From positions 186,001 to 250,000 of the forward strand of contig NZ_WHJH01000005.1 in the NCBI RefSeq assembly GCF_011682145.1: a stretch of DNA of 64,000 nucleotides. The letters run 5' to 3'. A program made the translations under genes and the position numbers. This DNA is from Massilia mucilaginosa. GTDB lineage: Bacteria; Pseudomonadota; Gammaproteobacteria; Burkholderiales; Burkholderiaceae_D. Under the pieces are notes generated by a model. It was not told where the DNA came from, made no database searches, and was given only the letters and a program-made list of their open reading frames with translations. How positions within the stretch are numbered: position 1 is the first letter of the stretch; each line of letters opens with the position of its first letter. This document shows positions 26,173 to 35,149 of the stretch, one piece after another.

Positions 26173-27080
26173 GCCGGCATCGTCGCCCATCCTGGCAGCG
26201 TGCCGATGCGCGCTGCCAGGAAGTCCATGAACAGGCGCGTCCGCGCCGGCTGGTAGCGCCTGGACGGATACACCAGTGCCACTTGCTGCGGCGTGCCGCT
26301 CCACGCGGGCAGCACGCGCGCCAGTTGGCCCGCTTGCACCAGGTCGTGCACCAGCCACTGCGGGCACAGGCCGATTCCGGCGCCCGCCAGCAGGCTGTCG
26401 CGAATCGCCAGTGCGCTATTGACCCGATAGCGCCCGCGCGTCGTCACCTTCACCACCTGCGCACCCCGCTGCAATGCCAGCGCGTCGCCGTCCGCCAGCC
26501 ACGCGAAGCGAATGAAAGCGTGCCGCGCCAGGTCGTCCGGCCGCTTCAGGCGCGCATGCGGCGCCAGGTACATTGGTGCTGCGACCAGCCAGCGCGGTGA
26601 TACCGCAATCGTGCGCGCCACCGCATCGGGCGGCAACGGCCCGCCCAGGCGCACCGCCACGTCCACGCCATCGCCGACCAGGTCGACGAAGCGGTCATTC
26701 AAAATCAGCTCGATCTCGATGTCCGGATGCAGCGCCAGGAACTCCTGCGCCAGCGCATTCAGGTGAAACTGACCCAGCGCCACCGGCGCATTCACGCGCA
26801 GCAGGCCCGTTGCCTGGCGCGCGTGGCCGCGTACATCGGCCAGCGCATCGTCGTATTCGTCGAGCAGGCGGCGCGCGCGCTCATGAAAGCGCACGCCTTC
26901 GGCCGTCGCCAGCAGGCCGGTGGTGCTGCGTTCGAGCAGGCGCACGCCAAGGTGCGCCTCCAGGGCGTTGATCGCCTTGCTGACCGTCGGCTGCGTGGTG
27001 CCGGCCTCGCGCGCCGCCGCCGACAGGCTGCCCAGGTCGACCGCGCGGGTGAACAGGTGCATCAAGCGCAGGGTATCCAT
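26169..27080 (-). CDS. LysR family transcriptional regulator
   Basis: This 303-aa regulator has a winged helix-turn-helix at residues 1-60 (LGSLSAAAREAGTTQPTVSK) and a LysR substrate-binding domain of the type found in CrgA-like repressors. GGAG precedes the ATG. It is divergent from the secreted GDSL esterase, the usual position for its target. Its TAG stop comes from the right CTAG of the fold-back element, which lies immediately downstream. Confidence 0.93.
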   Translation of the reverse strand: MDTLRLMHLFTRAVDLGSLSAAAREAGTTQPTVSKAINALEAHLGVRLLERSTTGLLATAEGVRFHERARRLLDEYDDALADVRGHARQATGLLRVNAPVALGQFHLNALAQEFLALHPDIEIELILNDRFVDLVGDGVDVAVRLGGPLPPDAVARTIAVSPRWLVAAPMYLAPHARLKRPDDLARHAFIRFAWLADGDALALQRGAQVVKVTTRGRYRVNSALAIRDSLLAGAGIGLCPQWLVHDLVQAGQLARVLPAWSGTPQQVALVYPSRRYQPARTRLFMDFLAARIGTLPGWATMPA

Positions 27081-27091
27081 CGTCGCTCCTT

Positions 27092-27106
27092 ATTCCAGAT
27101 TGGAAT
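27092..27106. promoter_or_regulatory. LysR-type T-N11-A palindrome
   Basis: The 15-base sequence ATTCCAGATTGGAAT is a perfect 6-3-6 inverted repeat that fits the LysR consensus T-N11-A. It lies 12 bases upstream of the LysR start and 83 bases before the esterase start, well placed for autoregulation and control of the divergent gene. Confidence 0.6.
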
Positions 27107-27188
27107 GGATGATAGTCGATCCGGCCCGCTACCAGCGCAATGCGGAATGATCTACCTTGTGCCTTCACTTCATTCAAGGGGAAATGCC

Positions 27189-28466
27189 ATGTCGGGATTA
27201 CGCGCGCTGCCGGTCTTGTTATTGTTTTCAGTGCAGGCTGCCGCCGCCAGTCCACCGCACTGGGTGGCCAGCTGGGGCGCCAGTCCGCAGGCGCGCTGGG
27301 ACCAGAGTTTTGTCCTGCCGGTGGGCGTTCCGGCGTCGTTCGAACAGCAGTCGGTGCGCGACGTGGTGCGCCTGAGCGTGGGCGGCAAGCGGATGCGCAT
27401 CGTGCTGTCGAACCGCTATGGCGCCACGCCGCTGCAGGTCGGCGAGATGCGCGTTGCGCTGGCCGGCGACGGGGCCGCAGTGATGGGCAGGAGTCGGGCG
27501 GTCACCTTCGGCGGCAGTGCCAACGCCAGCGCGGCACCCGGTGCGGTGATGGTCAGCGATCCGGTCGACCTGCCGGCCGGCGCGCTGGCGCGGCTGGCTA
27601 TTACCACTTACTACCCGGCGCATACGCCGGTGTCGACCTTTCACTGGGGCGGCCAGCAAACGCCGTATCTGGCGAACGGCAATGCCACGGCGGCGCCCGA
27701 CCTGCCGGCGGCCGTGCGCTTTCCGGGGCGCGCATTTTTGACGGCGGTGCTGGTCGACGCGCCTGCCGCGACGCGCAGCGTGGTGGTGCTGGGCGACTCG
27801 ATCACCGACGGTAACGGCTCATCGCCCGACCGGGACCGGCGCTGGACCGACGCGCTGGCGCGGCGGCTTGCCCCAAGCGGCGTGGGCGTCGTCAATGCAG
27901 GCATTTCGGGCGCGCGCCTGCTGGGGGACCGCATGGGAGCCAATGCATTGGCGCGCTTCGACCAGGATGTGCTGGCGCAGCCCGGCGTGGCCAGCGTGAT
28001 CGTCATGATGGGGATTAACGACATCGGCTGGCCAGGCAGCCCGTTCGCGCCGCGCGATGCCGCCGTCAGCGCGGAGCAGGTCATCGCCGCCTATCGCCAG
28101 CTGATCGCGCGCGCCCGCTCGCATAATCTGCGCATCGTCGGCGCCACGCTGCTGCCGTTCGAAGGCGCGCTGGCCGGCACGCCCTTCGAAGGCCATTACA
28201 GTCCCGCCAAGGAAGCGGTGCGCCAGCATGTGAACCGCTGGATTGTGGGCAGCGGCGAGTTCGATGCGGTATTCGATGCCGATGCGGTGCTGCGCGATCC
28301 GGCGCGGCCGTCGCGCATGCGGGCCGATTACGATTCGGGCGATCATCTGCATCCGGGCGACGCCGGTTACCGCGCCCTGGCGCAGGCGCTCGATGTGAGC
28401 GCGCTGATGGGAAATAGCGGACGCGGCATTGAACCAGATGGCGCCCGGCGGCGTCCAAGGAGGTGA
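27189..28466 (+). CDS. secreted SGNH/GDSL-type esterase
   Basis: This 425-aa exported hydrolase has a signal peptide of about 20 residues (LPVLLLFSVQAAAAS). The family N-terminal segment begins HWVASWGASPQ, followed by the SGNH blocks: GDSITDG with nucleophile S204, the block III segment MMGINDIGW with its conserved Asn, and DHLHPGDAGY with the catalytic Asp-His. It acts outside the cytoplasm on an ester substrate that cannot be named from sequence. AAGGGG precedes the ATG. Likely controlled by the divergent LysR protein. Confidence 0.9.
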   Translation: MSGLRALPVLLLFSVQAAAASPPHWVASWGASPQARWDQSFVLPVGVPASFEQQSVRDVVRLSVGGKRMRIVLSNRYGATPLQVGEMRVALAGDGAAVMGRSRAVTFGGSANASAAPGAVMVSDPVDLPAGALARLAITTYYPAHTPVSTFHWGGQQTPYLANGNATAAPDLPAAVRFPGRAFLTAVLVDAPAATRSVVVLGDSITDGNGSSPDRDRRWTDALARRLAPSGVGVVNAGISGARLLGDRMGANALARFDQDVLAQPGVASVIVMMGINDIGWPGSPFAPRDAAVSAEQVIAAYRQLIARARSHNLRIVGATLLPFEGALAGTPFEGHYSPAKEAVRQHVNRWIVGSGEFDAVFDADAVLRDPARPSRMRADYDSGDHLHPGDAGYRALAQALDVSALMGNSGRGIEPDGARRRPRR

Positions 28467-28489
28467 GATCACCTGCCAAGGAGTTGCCC

Positions 28490-28702
28490 ATGAACGATTT
28501 TTTTGACGCGCGCAACAAAAAGCTGATGCGCGACCTGCAAACCGCCGCGCTCAATGTGCTCGACCATAACCAGACTGAAGCGCTGTGCCTGCCGATCGAC
28601 GGCACCGATCCGGTGCTGTACGTGTTCGTCGGCGACGCCGCCGCCCTGGCGCGCGTGTGCGCGATTCTCGACAGCGGGGGCGGGCCGATGAATTTTTCCT
28701 AA
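28490..28702 (+). CDS. 70-aa conserved-looking hypothetical protein
   Basis: This small cytosolic protein reads MNDFFDARNKKLMRDLQTAA and ends with a segment LYVFVGDAAALARVCAILDS. Helix-strand-helix character and GC-rich codon use support a real gene, and CAAGGAGTTGCCC is a strong ribosome-binding site. It lies 23 bases after the esterase stop and before a strong terminator, probably as the last gene of that unit. No family is recognised. Confidence 0.75.
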   Translation: MNDFFDARNKKLMRDLQTAALNVLDHNQTEALCLPIDGTDPVLYVFVGDAAALARVCAILDSGGGPMNFS

Positions 28703-28736
28703 CAAGCCAGATGGCGTCAGGGGCGCAAACGTAAAA

Positions 28737-28768
28737 AAACCCCTGAGCGCTTGAGGTCTCAGGGGTTT
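28737..28768. terminator. rho-independent terminator between convergent units
   Basis: The arms aaacccctgag and ctcaggggttt (11 bases, perfect) flank a 10-base loop; an A-run precedes and a T-run follows. It can end both the plus-strand 70-aa gene and the minus-strand tRNA transcript. Confidence 0.88.
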
Positions 28769-28796
28769 CAAGGCAAATTGATAGTTGCCGTATTCT

Positions 28797-28873
28797 TGGT
28801 GGTGATAGGTGGACTTGAACCACCGACCCCAGCATTATGAATGCTGTGCTCTAACCAACTGAGCTATATCACC
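28797..28873 (-). tRNA. tRNA-Met (anticodon CAT)
   Basis: On the minus strand the 77-base sequence folds as a cloverleaf: acceptor GGTGATA/TATCACC, D-arm GCTC...GAGC, anticodon stem CAGCA/TGCTG with loop TTCATAA (anticodon CAT), T-arm GGTGG/CCACC with loop TTCAAGT. CCA is encoded. The sequence resembles elongator Met tRNA; a CAT-anticodon tRNA-Ile modified by TilS is a less likely alternative. A consensus promoter lies just upstream. Confidence 0.93.
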
Positions 28874-28885
28874 CGACAGACCAAG

Positions 28886-28914
28886 ATTATAGAGATCTGT
28901 TTTTTGCGTGTCAA
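28886..28914 (-). promoter_or_regulatory. consensus sigma-70 promoter of tRNA-Met
   Basis: Read on the minus strand, TTGACA (28914-28909) and TATAAT (28891-28886) are separated by exactly 17 bases. Both hexamers are perfect matches to consensus and the tRNA begins 12 bases after the -10 box. The promoter lies in the gap after the miaA stop codon. Confidence 0.92.
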
Positions 28915-28924
28915 GGCCGTCTGA

Positions 28925-29869
28925 TTATTTTTGCTGTCGGGACACGATCAACTCCAGCATCTGCCCGGCAGGGTTGTCACTCAGGCAATCAATCACCACC
29001 CGATCCGGCATCGAACGCAGCCAGGTCAGCTGGCGCTTGGCCAACTGGCGGGTGGCGATGATGCCGGTTTCGCGCAGGGCGGCGCGGTCGATCTTGCCAT
29101 CGAGATAATCCCACGCCTGGCGATAGCCCACGCAGCGCATCGACGGCAGGCCCGCATGCAGGTCGCCGCGCGCGCGCAGGCCCGCCACTTCGGCCACGAT
29201 GCCCGCATCGTCGCGCGTGCCCAGCATCTGGTCGAAGCGGGTCGCGATGCGCGCGTGCAGCACGCCGCGATCAAGCGGCTCCAGCCCGAACGAGAGCAGG
29301 TCGAACGGCAGTTCGGTCTTTTCGCGCCTGGCCAGCAGTTCCGACATTGGTTTACCCGAGAGGGCGATGATTTCGAGCGCGCGGTTGATGCGCTGGGCGT
29401 CGTTGGGCGCGAGGCGGTCGGCCGTGGCGGGATCGAGCGCGCGCAGCTTGTCGTGCATGCCGGGCCAGCCGATGATGGCCGCTTCGGCGTCGAGCCGCAC
29501 GCGCAGGGCCGGATCGGCCACCGGCAGGTCGTCCAGGCCATCGGCCAGGCCCTTGAAGTACATCATGGTCCCGCCGACCAGCAGCGCCAGTTTGCCGCGC
29601 GCGCTGATCTCGGCCACCAGGCGCAAGGTATCGTCGCGGAACTGGGCCACCGAATACGATTCGGCCGGGTCGATGATGTCGATCAGGTGGTGCGGCGCGC
29701 TGGCCAGTTCCTCTTGTGTCGGCTTGGCGGTGCCGATATCCATCTGGCGGTACACCAGCGCCGAATCGACGGAGATGATTTCGGCGGGGATGGCGCGCGC
29801 AATCGCCAGCGCGGCGGCGGTCTTGCCCGACGCGGTCGGCCCCATGATGGCAACGGCGAATGGTTTCAT
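28925..29869 (-). CDS. miaA: tRNA dimethylallyltransferase
   Basis: This 314-aa cytosolic enzyme transfers the dimethylallyl group to A37 of tRNAs reading UNN codons, providing the substrate of MiaB. The P-loop GPTASGKT is at residues 10-17; [18 protein letters not shown] and the [14 protein letters not shown] block are family hallmarks. It ends just before the tRNA-Met promoter and follows the bcr-type exporter gene by 16 bases. Confidence 0.96.
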   Translation of the reverse strand: MKPFAVAIMGPTASGKTAAALAIARAIPAEIISVDSALVYRQMDIGTAKPTQEELASAPHHLIDIIDPAESYSVAQFRDDTLRLVAEISARGKLALLVGGTMMYFKGLADGLDDLPVADPALRVRLDAEAAIIGWPGMHDKLRALDPATADRLAPNDAQRINRALEIIALSGKPMSELLARREKTELPFDLLSFGLEPLDRGVLHARIATRFDQMLGTRDDAGIVAEVAGLRARGDLHAGLPSMRCVGYRQAWDYLDGKIDRAALRETGIIATRQLAKRQLTWLRSMPDRVVIDCLSDNPAGQMLELIVSRQQK

Positions 29870-29885
29870 GGCGTGACCCTCGGTT

Positions 29886-31112
29886 TCATTGCGTGACTCC
29901 CAGTGGCGTGGCGGTCAGGCGCACCGACGCGAATACGGCCAGGCCGAGCGCGCACGAGACCAGCGCCAGCGGATACAGCGTGCCGTCGAAGCTCGCGCCG
30001 ACCACGCTGCCGACCGCGAACGCGACGCACATATACAGGGCGCCCATCAAACCGGCGGCGGTGCCGGCCTGCTGCGGGAAGGGAGTGACCGAACCCGATT
30101 GCGACACCGGAAAATTGACGCCATGCGCGCCCATCGTCATGAACAGGGCCAGCACCACCACGCTCCAATGCGCCAGTCCCGCGCCGACGGCGGCCAGGAA
30201 CGCGGCGCCGGCGGCCAGCGAGGCGGTGCTGCCGATGCGCAGCGTGACGGCCGCGCCGAACAAGGGCAGCAGGCGGCGGCACACGATGGTGCCGGCCAGG
30301 TAGCCCGATACGCCAATCGCGAAGCAGTAGCCGAACCACTCGGTCGGCACGCCCAGCACGCGGATCAGCACCAGCGAGGAACCGGAAATGAAGGCGAAGA
30401 TCGATCCGAACGACAGTGCGCCGGGCAGTGCGTGAGCCCAGAATTTGCGCGAACCGAGCACCAGCCGGTAGTTTTGCGCGAGGCCGCTCCACTCGGTCGC
30501 CCTGGGGTTTTTATGCATGTTCGTCTCGGGCAGGCGCAGCACCACCGCCGCCAGCAGCAGTACCGACAGGACCGACAGCGCCACGAAGGCGGCGCGCCAG
30601 CCGAAGGCCACCTGCAGGTAGGAGCCGAGAATCGGCCCGGTCAGCGGCGCGAGCGAAATCCAGGAGCTGGCGCGCGCGATCACGCGCACGCTGTCGGCCG
30701 GCGGGTAGGCGTCGCGCACGATCGCGCGCGCGACGATCACGCCCGAGCAGCAGCCCAGCGCCTGCAGGAAGCGCGCCACGATCAGCAAGGTGATATCGGG
30801 CGCGGCCGCGCACAGCAGGCTCGCCACCACGTACAAGGACAGGCCCCAGATCAGCACCGGGCGGCGTCCGAAGCGGTCCGACAGCGGGCCGACGATCAGC
30901 TGCGCGCCACCGAAGCCGATCACGAACATCGACAAGGTCAGTTGCACGGTGGCGGCGGGCGCGCCGAAGCCGCTGGCCAGGCTGGGGAGCGAGGCCAGGT
31001 ACAAGTCGGTGGACAGGGGCTGCAGCATCAGCAGGCCGATGATCAGCAGAAGAACAGGGGCGTGCGCGTACGGCGCCAGCGGAGCGATGGTGTCGGGCTG
31101 GCGCATCGTCAT
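29886..31112 (-). CDS. Bcr/CflA family MFS drug exporter
   Basis: This 408-aa inner-membrane transporter has 12 hydrophobic segments. The MFS motif [16 protein letters not shown] lies between helices 2 and 3, and the Bcr/CflA signature [19 protein letters not shown] is present. It should export small toxic compounds using the proton gradient. The ATG at 31112 overlaps the mutL stop (ATGA), coupling translation; a second ATG at 31106 is possible. miaA follows. Confidence 0.92.
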   Translation of the reverse strand: MTMRQPDTIAPLAPYAHAPVLLLIIGLLMLQPLSTDLYLASLPSLASGFGAPAATVQLTLSMFVIGFGGAQLIVGPLSDRFGRRPVLIWGLSLYVVASLLCAAAPDITLLIVARFLQALGCCSGVIVARAIVRDAYPPADSVRVIARASSWISLAPLTGPILGSYLQVAFGWRAAFVALSVLSVLLLAAVVLRLPETNMHKNPRATEWSGLAQNYRLVLGSRKFWAHALPGALSFGSIFAFISGSSLVLIRVLGVPTEWFGYCFAIGVSGYLAGTIVCRRLLPLFGAAVTLRIGSTASLAAGAAFLAAVGAGLAHWSVVVLALFMTMGAHGVNFPVSQSGSVTPFPQQAGTAAGLMGALYMCVAFAVGSVVGASFDGTLYPLALVSCALGLAVFASVRLTATPLGVTQ

Positions 31113-32977
31113 TGACCGCGCAGGAACAGCTTGTCGAGCGAGGAGATGTCGAGCTGCACCCAGGTCGGGCGTCCGTGATTGCACTGGTCGGCGCGTTCGG
31201 TGCTTTCCATCTGGCGCAGCAGGGCGTTCATTTCGGGCTGGTTCAGGATGCGGTTAGCGCGCACCGCGGTGTGGCACGCCAGGGTGCCGAGCAGTTCGTT
31301 GCGGCGCTCGATCAGCACGCGCGAGCCGCCGAATTCGCGCACATCGCGCAGCACGTCGCGCGCCAGCGTCTGGGCGTCGGCGTTCTTGAGCAGGGCCGGC
31401 ACCGAGCGCACCGCCAGGGTGGTGGGCGAGAGCGCGGCGATGTCGAAGCCGAGCGCCTGCAAGGTGTCGCGGTTTTCCTGTGCGGTGCCCACTTCGACCG
31501 CGTCGGCGAAAAAGGTGACCGGGATCAGGAGCGCCTGCACCTGCATCTCCTGGCCGCCGACCTGCGCGTCGAGCGCGTTTTTCAGCTGCTCGTACAAGAT
31601 GCGTTCGTGCGCGGCGTGCATGTCGACCAGCACCAGGCCCTTGGTGTTCTGGGCCAGGATATAGATACCGTGCAGCTGGGCCAGGGCGAAGCCGAGCGGG
31701 TATTCGTCGTTCGACGTCGTCTGCGCCGGCGCGGTGTAGGGCGTGACCGGGGCGCTGGCCGCGTTCGAGGCGCCGGCGAACAGTGCGCCGTAGCTGTCCA
31801 TGCTCTGCGCCACGCCGGGGCCGTCGTAGCGGCTGCCGGGCGGGTAGGGCGAGGGCGAATAGGTGGCCGAGAGCTGGGCGCCGAAACTGGTCTGCTCATG
31901 CTCGCGGCGCCACGACGATGTGCCGCCCACTTCGGCGGCCATCTGCGGCGCCGGCACGCTGCCGTGGTCCGTGGCCGAGGTTTTGGCGAGCGCGCGCTGG
32001 ACCGCGTGGAAGACAAACTGGTGAACCGCGCGGCTGTCGCGGAAGCGCACTTCGATTTTCGACGGATGCACGTTGACGTCGACCAGGGCCGGGTCGAGGT
32101 CGAGCGCCAGCACATAGGACGGAAAGCGGTCGCCGTGCAGCACGTCCTGGTAGGCGGCGCGCACCGCGTGCACCAGCAGCTTGTCGCGCACGTAGCGCCC
32201 GTTCACATAGAAAAACTGGCCGTCGGCGCGCGCCTTGGAGGCGGTCGGCAGGCCGGCGTAGCCGTGCACGCGCAGGGGGCCGGCGCTTTCATCGATGGCC
32301 AGGCGCGCCTCGGCGAAGTCGTTGCCGAGGATATGGGCGCTGCGGCGCGCCATCTCGCTCACGTTCCAGTGATCGATGGTGCGGCCGTTATGCGACAGCG
32401 AAAAAGCCACGTCCGGACGCGCCAGGGCGATGCGGCGCACCACTTCCGCGCAATGGCCGTATTCGGTCTGTTCCGATTTCAGGAATTTGCGCCGCGCCGG
32501 GGTATTGAAGTACAGGTCCTGGACATCGATCGTGGTGCCGTGCGCGCCGGACGAGGGCGCGACGGTGCCGTGATGCGAGCCGACGATTTCCCAGGCATGC
32601 GGGGAATCGGCCGTGCGCGAGGTGACCGAGACGGCGGCCACGGCCGCGATGGAAGCGAGTGCCTCGCCGCGAAAGCCGAGGGTGGCCACGTTTTCCAGGT
32701 CGGTCAGGGACGCGATTTTCGAGGTGGCGTGGCGGGCCAGGGCGAGCGGCAACTGCTCGGGGGCAATGCCGCGGCCGTTATCGGTAATGGCGATGCGTTT
32801 CACGCCGCCCTCTTCCAGGCGCACGGTGATCTGGGTGGCGCCGGCGTCGAGCGCGTTTTCGAGCAGCTCCTTGACCACGGCGGACGGCCGCTCGACCACC
32901 TCGCCGGCGGCAATTTGCGAAATCAGCTGGTCTGGGAGTGCCTGGATCGGGCGGTGCGCGGAAATAGGAGCATTCAT
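31109..32977 (-). CDS. mutL: DNA mismatch repair protein MutL
   Basis: This 622-aa GHKL ATPase links MutS to downstream repair. N-terminal motifs are ENALDAGA, DNGRGI and GFRGEALASI. The C-terminal dimerisation domain holds VDMHAAHERILYE, which fits the endonuclease signature DQHA(X)2E(X)4E with Met for Gln, plus ACHTAVRA and QCNHGRPTW. These indicate a nicking-type MutL, unlike that of E. coli. The middle linker is long, Pro/Ser/Ala-rich and presumably disordered. Start at the ATG at 32977. Confidence 0.96.
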   Translation of the reverse strand: MNAPISAHRPIQALPDQLISQIAAGEVVERPSAVVKELLENALDAGATQITVRLEEGGVKRIAITDNGRGIAPEQLPLALARHATSKIASLTDLENVATLGFRGEALASIAAVAAVSVTSRTADSPHAWEIVGSHHGTVAPSSGAHGTTIDVQDLYFNTPARRKFLKSEQTEYGHCAEVVRRIALARPDVAFSLSHNGRTIDHWNVSEMARRSAHILGNDFAEARLAIDESAGPLRVHGYAGLPTASKARADGQFFYVNGRYVRDKLLVHAVRAAYQDVLHGDRFPSYVLALDLDPALVDVNVHPSKIEVRFRDSRAVHQFVFHAVQRALAKTSATDHGSVPAPQMAAEVGGTSSWRREHEQTSFGAQLSATYSPSPYPPGSRYDGPGVAQSMDSYGALFAGASNAASAPVTPYTAPAQTTSNDEYPLGFALAQLHGIYILAQNTKGLVLVDMHAAHERILYEQLKNALDAQVGGQEMQVQALLIPVTFFADAVEVGTAQENRDTLQALGFDIAALSPTTLAVRSVPALLKNADAQTLARDVLRDVREFGGSRVLIERRNELLGTLACHTAVRANRILNQPEMNALLRQMESTERADQCNHGRPTWVQLDISSLDKLFLRGQ

Positions 32978-33055
32978 GCGCGAATTATATCCCCAGCGCC
33001 CGCGAATGCCGCAGCGCGCCCCCAACTTCCCAGATTCCTACAACCCTACAACCGG

Positions 33056-33273
33056 AGTCAGAGCTCTAAATCGAAATATTGTGAAACCCGGAGCCGGGAA
33101 ACTGTGAACAGACCCTGATTGAAGATATTTGTAAGACTGACTGGCGAATTGTGGCGCAGATGCTGCAAAACTGACATCGGTGCCCAGTTTCGCAACTGAA
33201 AAGTTTCGAGTCAGAGCTCTGACCCCGGTTGACCGGTTGAAAAAAATGCTAGTCAGAGCTCTGACCCCGGTTG
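33056..33273. repeat. dispersed palindromic repeats gtcagagctctgac
   Basis: The gene-free stretch 32978-33278 carries the 23-base unit starting agtcagagctctgacccc twice (33209-33231 and 33251-33273) and a truncated copy, agtcagagctct, at 33056-33067. The core gtcagagctctgac is a perfect 14-base palindrome. Nothing else is visible apart from the ends of mutL and the cyclophilin gene. The units look like dispersed REP-type repeats. Confidence 0.75.
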
Positions 33274-33278
33274 GGGAG

Positions 33279-34211
33279 TTATTGCTGTTCGCGCACGGGG
33301 ATGGGGGCGTTGCAGAGGTCGACGTGGCCGGCGGCGACTTTGGTCCAGGGGCCGCCGCGGTTGCGCTGGGCTTCGACCGCCGCTTTGTAGGCGGCGCTGT
33401 CGGTGCGCATCACTTCGAATTTGCTGCGCTCGGCCTCCGGCACATCGGCCGCCACTTTGAACGAGGCGATCGGGACGTGCTGCTCCTTCTTTTCGTAGAA
33501 ACCCATCGGCGCCGGTCCGCGCGGCAGGGTCGACAGCAGCGGCATGCCGGCGACGACCCGCCCGACCACGGTGATGTTGCGGTCCAGGTGGCGCGGGGCG
33601 TGCCCGATCACCACGTACAGCGAGGAGCCGCCGCCGCTGTCGGCGCCATTGTCGCGCCCGACACCGACCATGCCGTAGCAGTGGGTCAGCCAGGCTTGCC
33701 CGGTCCTGGGGTCGCGCGCCGACGGGAAGCCGTTCGAGTGCCCGACCTGGCGCGCGTAGCCGTCGCGGTCGGGCAGGCGCGTGAAGCGGCTGTCGTTTTT
33801 CATCGGGACCGTGAATTCGCCAGGCAGGGTGGCCTTGGCGGTTTTCATCGGACGCGGGTTCTTTTCGTCCGCATCGCCCCATTGCACTACCCAGTTGTCT
33901 TGCGAGCGGATGATCGCCAGGCCATCGAAATAGTTTTCGCGGGCTAGCATTTTGATGTTCACGGCGTGTCGTGGAGCAAATCCGGGCGCCAGTTCGATCA
34001 CCACCCGTCCGCCGGGCACCTCCATATACAGGGTATTCTCGGGGTCGAGCGCGCGCCAGTCCGTTGGCTTGGAATCCTTGATCACGTCGGCCACGGTGGG
34101 CTTGGAGGGCAGTTCCCTGGCCGCCCCGGCGCTGTGCGCGGGCAAGGCCAGGCTGCCTGCAAGCACGGCCGCCACAATGCTGGCCTTGTTTATCCGGTGT
34201 TGTACTTCCAT
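33279..34211 (-). CDS. exported cyclophilin-type peptidyl-prolyl isomerase
   Basis: This 310-aa protein has a signal peptide ([21 protein letters not shown]) and a cyclophilin domain starting at about residue 55, with [20 protein letters not shown] and a later [25 protein letters not shown], corresponding to the PPIase core. Insertions make it longer than typical bacterial PpiA (about 165-190 aa). It should act in the periplasm on proline bonds. CCTGGAGACAACAG precedes the ATG. Confidence 0.88.
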   Translation of the reverse strand: MEVQHRINKASIVAAVLAGSLALPAHSAGAARELPSKPTVADVIKDSKPTDWRALDPENTLYMEVPGGRVVIELAPGFAPRHAVNIKMLARENYFDGLAIIRSQDNWVVQWGDADEKNPRPMKTAKATLPGEFTVPMKNDSRFTRLPDRDGYARQVGHSNGFPSARDPRTGQAWLTHCYGMVGVGRDNGADSGGGSSLYVVIGHAPRHLDRNITVVGRVVAGMPLLSTLPRGPAPMGFYEKKEQHVPIASFKVAADVPEAERSKFEVMRTDSAAYKAAVEAQRNRGGPWTKVAAGHVDLCNAPIPVREQQ

Positions 34212-34394
34212 CTGTTGTCTCCAGGTCGGTTGGCTAGCATGGCGTCGTGCGCCGCTCGACACAATTGTAAACCGCAAGATAGCTAGTCAGGAAACTTCTG
34301 ACTCAGCGCAAATTTTCTTGCGGAACCCCCTGTGGCGGATACAAATTTTCGGTCCGAGTGATGTTATTATGCGGCGCTACCTTTTAGGATATCT

Positions 34395-35039
34395 ATGGAT
34401 CTGATGCAATTCTTCGACATGATTTTGCATGTCGATAAGACGCTGGGGGTGTTGCTGGCCCAATATGGTGTCTATGTTTACGCCGTCCTGTTTGCCATCG
34501 TGTTCTGCGAAACCGGCCTGGTCGTGTTGTTCTTCTTTCCTGGCGATACTCTTCTATTCATTGCGGGTGCGGCCTGCGCCACCGGCCAGCTCGATCCATG
34601 GATCCTGATGGCCCTTCTGATCACGGCGGCGGTCACCGGCAATACAGTCAATTACTGGATCGGCGAAAAAATCGGCCAGCGCGTGTTCACCCATAATTAC
34701 CGCTGGATCAACAAGGATGCGCTGCACCGCACCCACGATTTCTTTGAAAAACACGGCGGCAAGACCATCATCCTGGCGCGCTTCGTGCCGGTGGTGCGCA
34801 CCTTCGCGCCGTTCGTGGCGGGCGTGTCGGACATGACCCATGCGCGGTTCCAGTTCTATAACTTTGCCGGCGCAATCCTGTGGGTGGTCAGCCTCGTGAC
34901 TGCCGGATATTTCTTCGGCAACTTGCCAATCGTGCGCGATAACCTGACCATCATCGTGATGATCGGCGTGGGCGCGGCGGTCATCCCGCTGGCACTCGGC
35001 GGTTTGTATAAAGTCAGCCGCAAGATGCTCAGCCGTTAA
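34395..35039 (+). CDS. DedA family membrane protein
   Basis: This 214-aa inner-membrane protein of the DedA/VTT superfamily carries the reentrant motif FFFPGDTLLFIAG and the conserved block ILARFVPVVRTFAPFVAG. Family members transport lipids such as undecaprenyl phosphate or phosphatidylethanolamine; which applies here is unknown. It is a single gene ending before a stem-loop. Confidence 0.92.
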   Translation: MDLMQFFDMILHVDKTLGVLLAQYGVYVYAVLFAIVFCETGLVVLFFFPGDTLLFIAGAACATGQLDPWILMALLITAAVTGNTVNYWIGEKIGQRVFTHNYRWINKDALHRTHDFFEKHGGKTIILARFVPVVRTFAPFVAGVSDMTHARFQFYNFAGAILWVVSLVTAGYFFGNLPIVRDNLTIIVMIGVGAAVIPLALGGLYKVSRKMLSR

Positions 35040-35050
35040 GCAGTTCCCCC

Positions 35051-35077
35051 CATCGGCGCGACATTTTCGCGCCGATG
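35051..35077 (+). terminator. stem-loop terminator after the DedA gene
   Basis: Arms catcggcgcg and cgcgccgatg (10 bases, perfect) flank the loop acatttt, 11 bases after the stop codon. Only a short T-rich stretch follows, so the terminator may be weak. Confidence 0.65.
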
Positions 35078-35149
35078 TTGCTTCGTGGACTCAAGTTTCA
35101 CGAGACAGGTGCCGATAACCAGACTGTATTTCTAACTTTCTGGAACATC

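Noticed and set aside
33180-33947. Plus-strand frame of 255 codons opposite the cyclophilin
   Set aside because: It is the antisense of an exported isomerase with conserved motifs, and its start lies in repeat sequence.
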